Assembly (NCBI RefSeq): GCF_000518985.1
Contig: NZ_JAEQ01000001.1
Span: forward strand, 248,001 to 312,000
From: Chelativorans sp. J32
GTDB taxonomy: Bacteria; Pseudomonadota; Alphaproteobacteria; Rhizobiales; Rhizobiaceae
DNA: 64,000 nt
Reading direction: 5' to 3'
The translations under genes were made by a program, and so were the position numbers. Below the pieces are notes generated by a model, which searched no databases, was not told the origin of the DNA, and worked only from the letters and a program-made list of their open reading frames with translations. Below are positions 60,217 through 64,000 of the stretch, piece by piece. The first letter of the stretch is position 1. The number at the start of each line of letters is the position of its first letter.

Positions 60217-60402
60217 CGGCCGCTCTGGGAGCGCTACGCTGGAAGGGTAGGTGGCTCAGCTATTTTGAGGAAAAATGTTCCCGCTGTTTCTAATTTGATG
60301 GGATGATTTTCTCTCGGCCGGCTTTTGGCGCATATTTCGATGCTCAATAGTTGGGCGCCGGGAACCTATCTTAAGGGAAAGTTCTGAGCAGGAGAATGTG
60401 CC

Positions 60403-61062
60403 ATGGGCCTTCGCATCAATGACACCGCACCGGATTTCACCGCCGAGACGACACATGGCACGATCCATTTCCATGAATGGATCGGCGATGGCTGGGCCGT
60501 CCTCTTCAGCCACCCCAAAAACTTCACGCCCGTTTGCACGACCGAGCTCGGTGCCATGGCGGGTATCGAGGATGAGTTCAGGAAACGCAACGTCAAGATC
60601 ATCGGCATCTCTGTCGATCCCGTCGAGGATCATGACCGCTGGAAGGCAGACATCGAGAAGGCGACCGGTTTCCGCGTCGATTATCCGCTGATTGGCGACA
60701 AGGACCTGAAGGTGGCGAAGCTTTATGACATGCTGCCGGCGGACGCGGGAGATTCGGCTGAGGGCCGCACCCCTGCCGACAATGCCACCGTACGTTCCGT
60801 TTACGTCATCGGTCCCGACAAGAAGATCAAGCTGGTCCTCACTTACCCGATGACCACCGGGCGTAATTTCGATGAAATCCTGCGCGCGATCGATTCGATC
60901 CAGCTTACCGCCAAGCACCAGGTGGCGACGCCCGCCAACTGGAAGCAGGGCGACGATGTGATCATCACAGCCGCGGTGTCGAACGAGGATGCCATCAAGC
61001 GTTTCGGCGCCTTCGAGACCATTCTTCCGTATTTGCGCAAGACCAAGCAGCCGACAGCGTGA
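60403..61062 (+). CDS. 1-Cys peroxiredoxin (Prx6 type)
   Basis: A cytoplasmic peroxidase reducing hydrogen peroxide and organic peroxides. The 219-residue protein has the peroxidatic Cys45 in HPKNFTPVCTTELG and the supporting Thr and Arg residues. ISVDPVEDHDRWKADIEKATGFRVDYPLIGDKDLKVAKLYDML identifies the Prx6 subgroup. The long C-terminal domain (TAKHQVATPANWKQGDDVIITAAVSNEDAIKRF) also fits. No resolving cysteine is seen. It stands alone and ends in a strong terminator. Confidence 0.96.
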   Translation: MGLRINDTAPDFTAETTHGTIHFHEWIGDGWAVLFSHPKNFTPVCTTELGAMAGIEDEFRKRNVKIIGISVDPVEDHDRWKADIEKATGFRVDYPLIGDKDLKVAKLYDMLPADAGDSAEGRTPADNATVRSVYVIGPDKKIKLVLTYPMTTGRNFDEILRAIDSIQLTAKHQVATPANWKQGDDVIITAAVSNEDAIKRFGAFETILPYLRKTKQPTA

Positions 61063-61096
61063 GTCCCGCTCCATAGATCGGCCATCATGATGAGAG

Positions 61097-61129
61097 ACTC
61101 CGTCCGATTTTTTTGGACGGAGTTTTTTT
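61097..61129 (+). terminator. Rho-independent terminator after the peroxiredoxin gene
   Basis: Stem ACTCCGTCC/GGACGGAGT with a T-rich 9-base loop and a run of Ts, ending directly before the GTG of the next gene. The right arm includes GGAG, which also serves that gene as a possible ribosome site. Confidence 0.92.
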
Positions 61130-61501
61130 GTGAAATTTCTTATTGTCGGTACTCTTCTTGCGGCCTTTATTTGGGTGGCCGTTTCTGCCTTCCAGGCCTT
61201 TCCCTTGCAAAACCCGGACCCCCAGGCCATGGAGGATTGTATCTCCGTAGCCTCACGGGAATTCCTGCCATCGACCGTGCGAGTCACCTATATGCCGGTA
61301 CGGGGCTTGCGTTGGGAGCTGGCGATCATTCAAGGCAAATCCAAGATCGACGGCGTATATCGGTCCTCCTTCTGCAGCTATGATACGTGGACCGGGCGGC
61401 TGAGACTCTCAGGTCACATCCTTAGCGACGCGAGCCTCGGCGGATATGGTCCGGAGCATGCGCGAAACTCTCAGCAGGAATGCGGCCCTACAGCGCCGTG
61501 A
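61130..61501 (+). CDS. Small exported protein of unknown function
   Basis: A 123-residue protein that I do not recognise. The N-terminus KFLIVGTLLAAFIWVAVSAFQAFP is a signal peptide or anchor. The rest has three cysteines (EDCISVASRE, SFCSYD, QECGPTAP) and a likely beta-sheet core RGLRWELAIIQGKSKIDGVYRSSFCSYD. GTG 61130 is the only good start; GGAG in the preceding terminator stem lies 7 bases upstream. Expression would need read-through or a promoter within the peroxiredoxin end. Confidence 0.6.
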   Translation: MKFLIVGTLLAAFIWVAVSAFQAFPLQNPDPQAMEDCISVASREFLPSTVRVTYMPVRGLRWELAIIQGKSKIDGVYRSSFCSYDTWTGRLRLSGHILSDASLGGYGPEHARNSQQECGPTAP

Positions 61502-61544
61502 GTCCATTCGGACGCACAATGGACGTGTAAGTTGTTGAATCGAC

Positions 61545-61588
61545 GCATCGTGCTTTCCGAAAACCGATTCCGGTTTTCGGGCCGATGC
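61545..61588. repeat. Rhizobial-type intergenic palindrome
   Basis: GCATCG ... CCGAAAACCG-ATTC-CGGTTTTCGG ... CGATGC: a 44-base nested palindrome between the small exported protein and ubiE. Very similar palindromes recur in many copies in rhizobial genomes as short mosaic repeats. That it is multicopy here is inferred. Confidence 0.65.
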
Positions 61589-61664
61589 TGTAGGCCGCTC
61601 TGATGGGAATAGCGCTGCAGCCGGCATTCGGTTATGGTCGCGCCGAATCCAAGAGCGAGAAGAC

Positions 61665-62441
61665 ATGTCGGGACAGCGCACCACGGCTTCAGGAGGGATG
61701 GAGACCGCCTTCGGCTTTCGGAAAGTCGATGAAGGCGAGAAACAGGGCCTCGTAAACAATGTGTTCCATCGTGTCGCGGAACGCTACGACCTGATGAACG
61801 ATCTCATGTCCGCCGGCCTGCATCGGCTCTGGAAGGACGGGATGGTCTCCTGGCTTTCTCCTTCCAAGCGGCCAGGCTTCAAGGCGCTCGACGTGGCGGG
61901 AGGAACCGGTGATATCGCCTTTCGCATCGTCGAAGCTTCCGGCGGCCAGGCCGAGGTCACTGTGCTTGATATCAATGGCTCTATGCTGGGAGTGGGTCGT
62001 GATCGCGCCGAGAAGCGCGGGCTTGCCGGCAATCTGAGCTTTGTCGAGGCCAATGCCGAGGAACTGCCCTTTTCGGCCGGATCCTTCGATGCCTATACGA
62101 TCGCCTTCGGCATCCGAAATGTGCCGCGCATAGACAGGGCCCTGTCTGAAGCCCATCGCGTACTGCGGCCGGGCGGACGCTTCCTCTGCCTGGAGTTCTC
62201 GGAGGTGGAGATGCCCGTTCTCGACAAGGTCTACGAGACGTGGTCCTTCAACGCAATTCCGCGAATTGGCCAAGCCGTGGCTGGTGATGGAGAACCTTAT
62301 CGGTATCTGGTGGAATCGATCCGGAAATTCCCCAATCAGGAGAATTTCGCGGCCATGATCCGGCGAGCGGGCTTCTCCCGCGTCACTTGGCGGAACTATT
62401 CCGGCGGGATCGCTGCTCTCCATTCCGGCTGGAAAATCTGA
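61665..62441 (+). CDS. ubiE: Demethylmenaquinone/2-polyprenyl-6-methoxy-1,4-benzoquinol methyltransferase
   Basis: SAM-dependent C-methyltransferase of ubiquinone synthesis. The 258-residue protein has [43 protein letters not shown] (UbiE signature 1). The SAM motif [16 protein letters not shown] and [35 protein letters not shown] (signature 2) follow. The end [15 protein letters not shown] is typical. ubiB starts 7 bases downstream, so both act in one operon on quinone synthesis. Confidence 0.97.
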   Translation: MSGQRTTASGGMETAFGFRKVDEGEKQGLVNNVFHRVAERYDLMNDLMSAGLHRLWKDGMVSWLSPSKRPGFKALDVAGGTGDIAFRIVEASGGQAEVTVLDINGSMLGVGRDRAEKRGLAGNLSFVEANAEELPFSAGSFDAYTIAFGIRNVPRIDRALSEAHRVLRPGGRFLCLEFSEVEMPVLDKVYETWSFNAIPRIGQAVAGDGEPYRYLVESIRKFPNQENFAAMIRRAGFSRVTWRNYSGGIAALHSGWKI

Positions 62442-62447
62442 TCGCCG

Positions 62448-64000
62448 ATGAGCACGCTCGGCGCATATCTCCGGCTTTGCCGTGCGGGTTGGATTTTGCT
62501 GCGGGAAGGCGTCGTCGCGGCCTTCCCGGGCGATCAGTTCGAGGGCATGCCGCGTTTCGGCTGGCGCGTGGCGCGGATCGTGTCGCGCCGCCATTCCAGC
62601 GGTCGTGGCAGGACAGAGCGCCTGGCGATCGCGGTGGACCGGCTCGGCCCCTCTTACGTGAAACTTGGCCAGTTCCTGGCGACGCGTCCGGACGTTGTCG
62701 GCCACGATCTTGCGTTCGATCTTGCGGCGCTGCAGGACCGGATGGATACCTTCCCGCAGGAGCAGGCACGGGCGGCGATCGAGGCGTCTCTCGGAGTTCC
62801 GGTCGATTCGCTTTACCGCGATTTCGGGCCTCCGGTGGCTGCGGCATCGATCGCTCAGGTCCATCCGGCGAAGGTCGTGCATGAAGGAGAGATCCGGAAG
62901 GTCGCGGTCAAGGTGATCCGGCCGGGCGTGCGGCGCCGTTTCTATAATGACCTGGAATCCTTCTTCCTCTTCGCCCGTCTGCAGGAGCGTTTCATCCCTT
63001 ATTCGCGGCGCCTGAGACCGGTGGAGGTGACGCAGACGCTGGCGCAAACCACCAAGATCGAGATGGACCTGCGTCTGGAGGCAGCCGCGATCTGCGAGAT
63101 CCAGGAGAACACCAAGGAGGACCCGGGCTTCCGGGTGCCATGGGTGGATTGGCAGCGTACCGGTCGCGACGTGCTGACGCTGGAATGGATCGATGGCATC
63201 AAGATGTCGGATACCGAGGCGCTGCGCGCTGCGGGCCACGATCTCGAGCGTCTCGCCACGACCCTGATCCAGTCCTTCCTGCGGCACACGCTGCGGGATG
63301 GCTTCTTCCATGCCGATATGCATCCCGGCAACCTATTCGTGGAAGCCGATGGCACGATCGTCGCCGTCGATTTCGGCATAGTCGGCCGTATCGGCAGGAA
63401 AGAGAGGCGGTTCCTCGCCGAAATCCTTTATGGCTTCATCACGCGAGACTTCCGGCGGGTGGCGGAGGTTCATTTCGAGGCAGGTTACGTGCCCGGCCAC
63501 CACGACGTGGCAGCCTTCGCCCAGGCACTGAGGGCTATCGGCGAGCCGATCCACGGCCAACCCGCCGAAACGATCTCCATGGCGCGCCTGCTCACCCTGC
63601 TGTTCGAAGTAACCGAATTGTTCGACATGCAGACCAGGCCGGAGCTTCTGCTCCTGCAGAAGACCATGGTTGTCGTCGAAGGGGTGTCCCGCACGCTCGA
63701 TCCGCACTTCAACATGTGGCGGGCAGCGGAGCCGGTCGTTTCCGAATGGATCAAGAAGAATCTGGGTCCACAAGGGCTTCTTCAGGACGCACGCGAGGGA
63801 GCGCATGCGCTCATAATGTTGGCTCGACAAGCGCCCGAACTGGCGATGCGCCTTGATCGGGTCAGCCGGGATATGGAAGCGCTTCTCGATAACGGGTTTC
63901 GGCTCGAACCCGAGACGACGCGGGCGATGGGCAAAGTGCGGTCGAGATCCGAGCGCCTCGGGCATCTGGCTCTCTGGGTCATCGCCCTTCTCCTTTTCTT
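62448..64000 (+). CDS. ubiB: UbiB, ATPase/kinase-like ubiquinone synthesis factor (3' end outside window)
   Basis: The frame from ATG 62448 (MSTLGAYLRLCRAGWILLREG) stays open to the window end, giving the first ~517 residues of a protein normally ~520-550 long. UbiB-type atypical kinases support ubiquinone synthesis at the membrane. Landmarks: the KxGQ motif in GPSYVKLGQFLATRPD, the alanine-rich loop AAASIAQVHPA, AVKVIRPGV with the nucleotide-binding Lys, the catalytic-like GFFHADMHPGNLF and metal-binding VDFGIVGRI. A hydrophobic C-terminal segment begins at the cut. The opposite-strand open frame over ubiE-ubiB is a shadow. Confidence 0.95.
   Translation, partial: MSTLGAYLRLCRAGWILLREGVVAAFPGDQFEGMPRFGWRVARIVSRRHSSGRGRTERLAIAVDRLGPSYVKLGQFLATRPDVVGHDLAFDLAALQDRMDTFPQEQARAAIEASLGVPVDSLYRDFGPPVAAASIAQVHPAKVVHEGEIRKVAVKVIRPGVRRRFYNDLESFFLFARLQERFIPYSRRLRPVEVTQTLAQTTKIEMDLRLEAAAICEIQENTKEDPGFRVPWVDWQRTGRDVLTLEWIDGIKMSDTEALRAAGHDLERLATTLIQSFLRHTLRDGFFHADMHPGNLFVEADGTIVAVDFGIVGRIGRKERRFLAEILYGFITRDFRRVAEVHFEAGYVPGHHDVAAFAQALRAIGEPIHGQPAETISMARLLTLLFEVTELFDMQTRPELLLLQKTMVVVEGVSRTLDPHFNMWRAAEPVVSEWIKKNLGPQGLLQDAREGAHALIMLARQAPELAMRLDRVSRDMEALLDNGFRLEPETTRAMGKVRSRSERLGHLALWVIALLLF

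Noticed and set aside
61689-63323. 544-codon minus-strand frame over ubiE and ubiB
   Set aside because: Shadow frame rich in Arg/His/Asp from reverse complement of GC-rich codons; the plus-strand genes have all family motifs.
1-64000. CRISPR arrays, prophage, integrase or intact insertion sequence
   Set aside because: No regularly spaced repeats, no transposase or integrase motifs and no tRNA-flanking direct repeats were seen by eye.

Overview
This 64 kb window looks like chromosomal DNA of a GC-rich alphaproteobacterium of the order Hyphomicrobiales (Rhizobiales), probably near the Mesorhizobium/Chelativorans/Nitratireductor group. The evidence is gene content and order (murJ-trpS-uspA-nfu, hrpB-actS-actR, dnaX-ybaB with ffs, ubiE-ubiB), Irr-type iron control palindromes, the membrane ferritin MbfA, a CycM-like cytochrome and a rhizobial-type intergenic palindrome. 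Coding density is high. I recognised no tRNA, rRNA, CRISPR array or intact insertion sequence. The genus is an inference.

Layout. 0-9 kb: the end of murJ, trpS, a UspA protein, an Nfu iron-sulfur scaffold behind an ICE-like palindrome, an L,D-transpeptidase lipoprotein, mmcB, the redox two-component pair ActR/ActS and helicase HrpB. 9-19 kb: a YnjBCD-type ABC transporter and phnF on the minus strand, divergent from a C-P lyase operon phnGHIJKL plus a hexapeptide acyltransferase. No phnCDE or phnM is present, so the adjacent YnjBCD-like transporter is a candidate uptake system. 19-24 kb: bfd and bfr, then an operon of one ArsR regulator, five successive SRPBCC (AHSA1/START-like) proteins and two VOC proteins. 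24-33 kb: a GNAT protein, coaBC, ybaB, dnaX, ffs, a HIT protein, prfC, a second ArsR-SRPBCC pair, dut, a PEP-mutase/isocitrate-lyase family enzyme and a small membrane protein. 33-39.6 kb: cydAB and a TAXI-type TRAP transporter with its DUF1850 partner. 39.6-41.2 kb: a non-coding stretch with a decayed esterase and an AT-rich patch. 41-46 kb: a YciE/F-like ferritin-fold protein, mbfA under a near-perfect Irr box, a CecR-like TetR regulator and lepA. 46-48.7 kb: an 881-residue effector- or toxin-like protein. 48.8-57.5 kb: a GhrA-like dehydrogenase and a yejABEF-type peptide ABC operon with two binding proteins. 57.5-64 kb: CycM-like cytochrome c, kdsB, pheA, a 1-Cys peroxiredoxin, a small secreted protein, ubiE and the first part of ubiB.

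Three things stand out. First, the 46-48.7 kb gene encodes a protein with no signal peptide, a papain-like Cys-His-Asp triad with Pasteurella toxin-like spacing, and a C-terminal OTU protease domain whose two halves are in circularly permuted order (His half before Cys half). It looks like a host-directed deubiquitinase/deamidase effector or toxin. Second, the arsR-(SRPBCC)5-(VOC)2 operon is an unusually long paralogous array of small-molecule-binding folds. Third, both arsR genes appear to be leaderless, with palindromic operators lying across the start codon.

All calls come from reading the sequence and translations. No database search was run.
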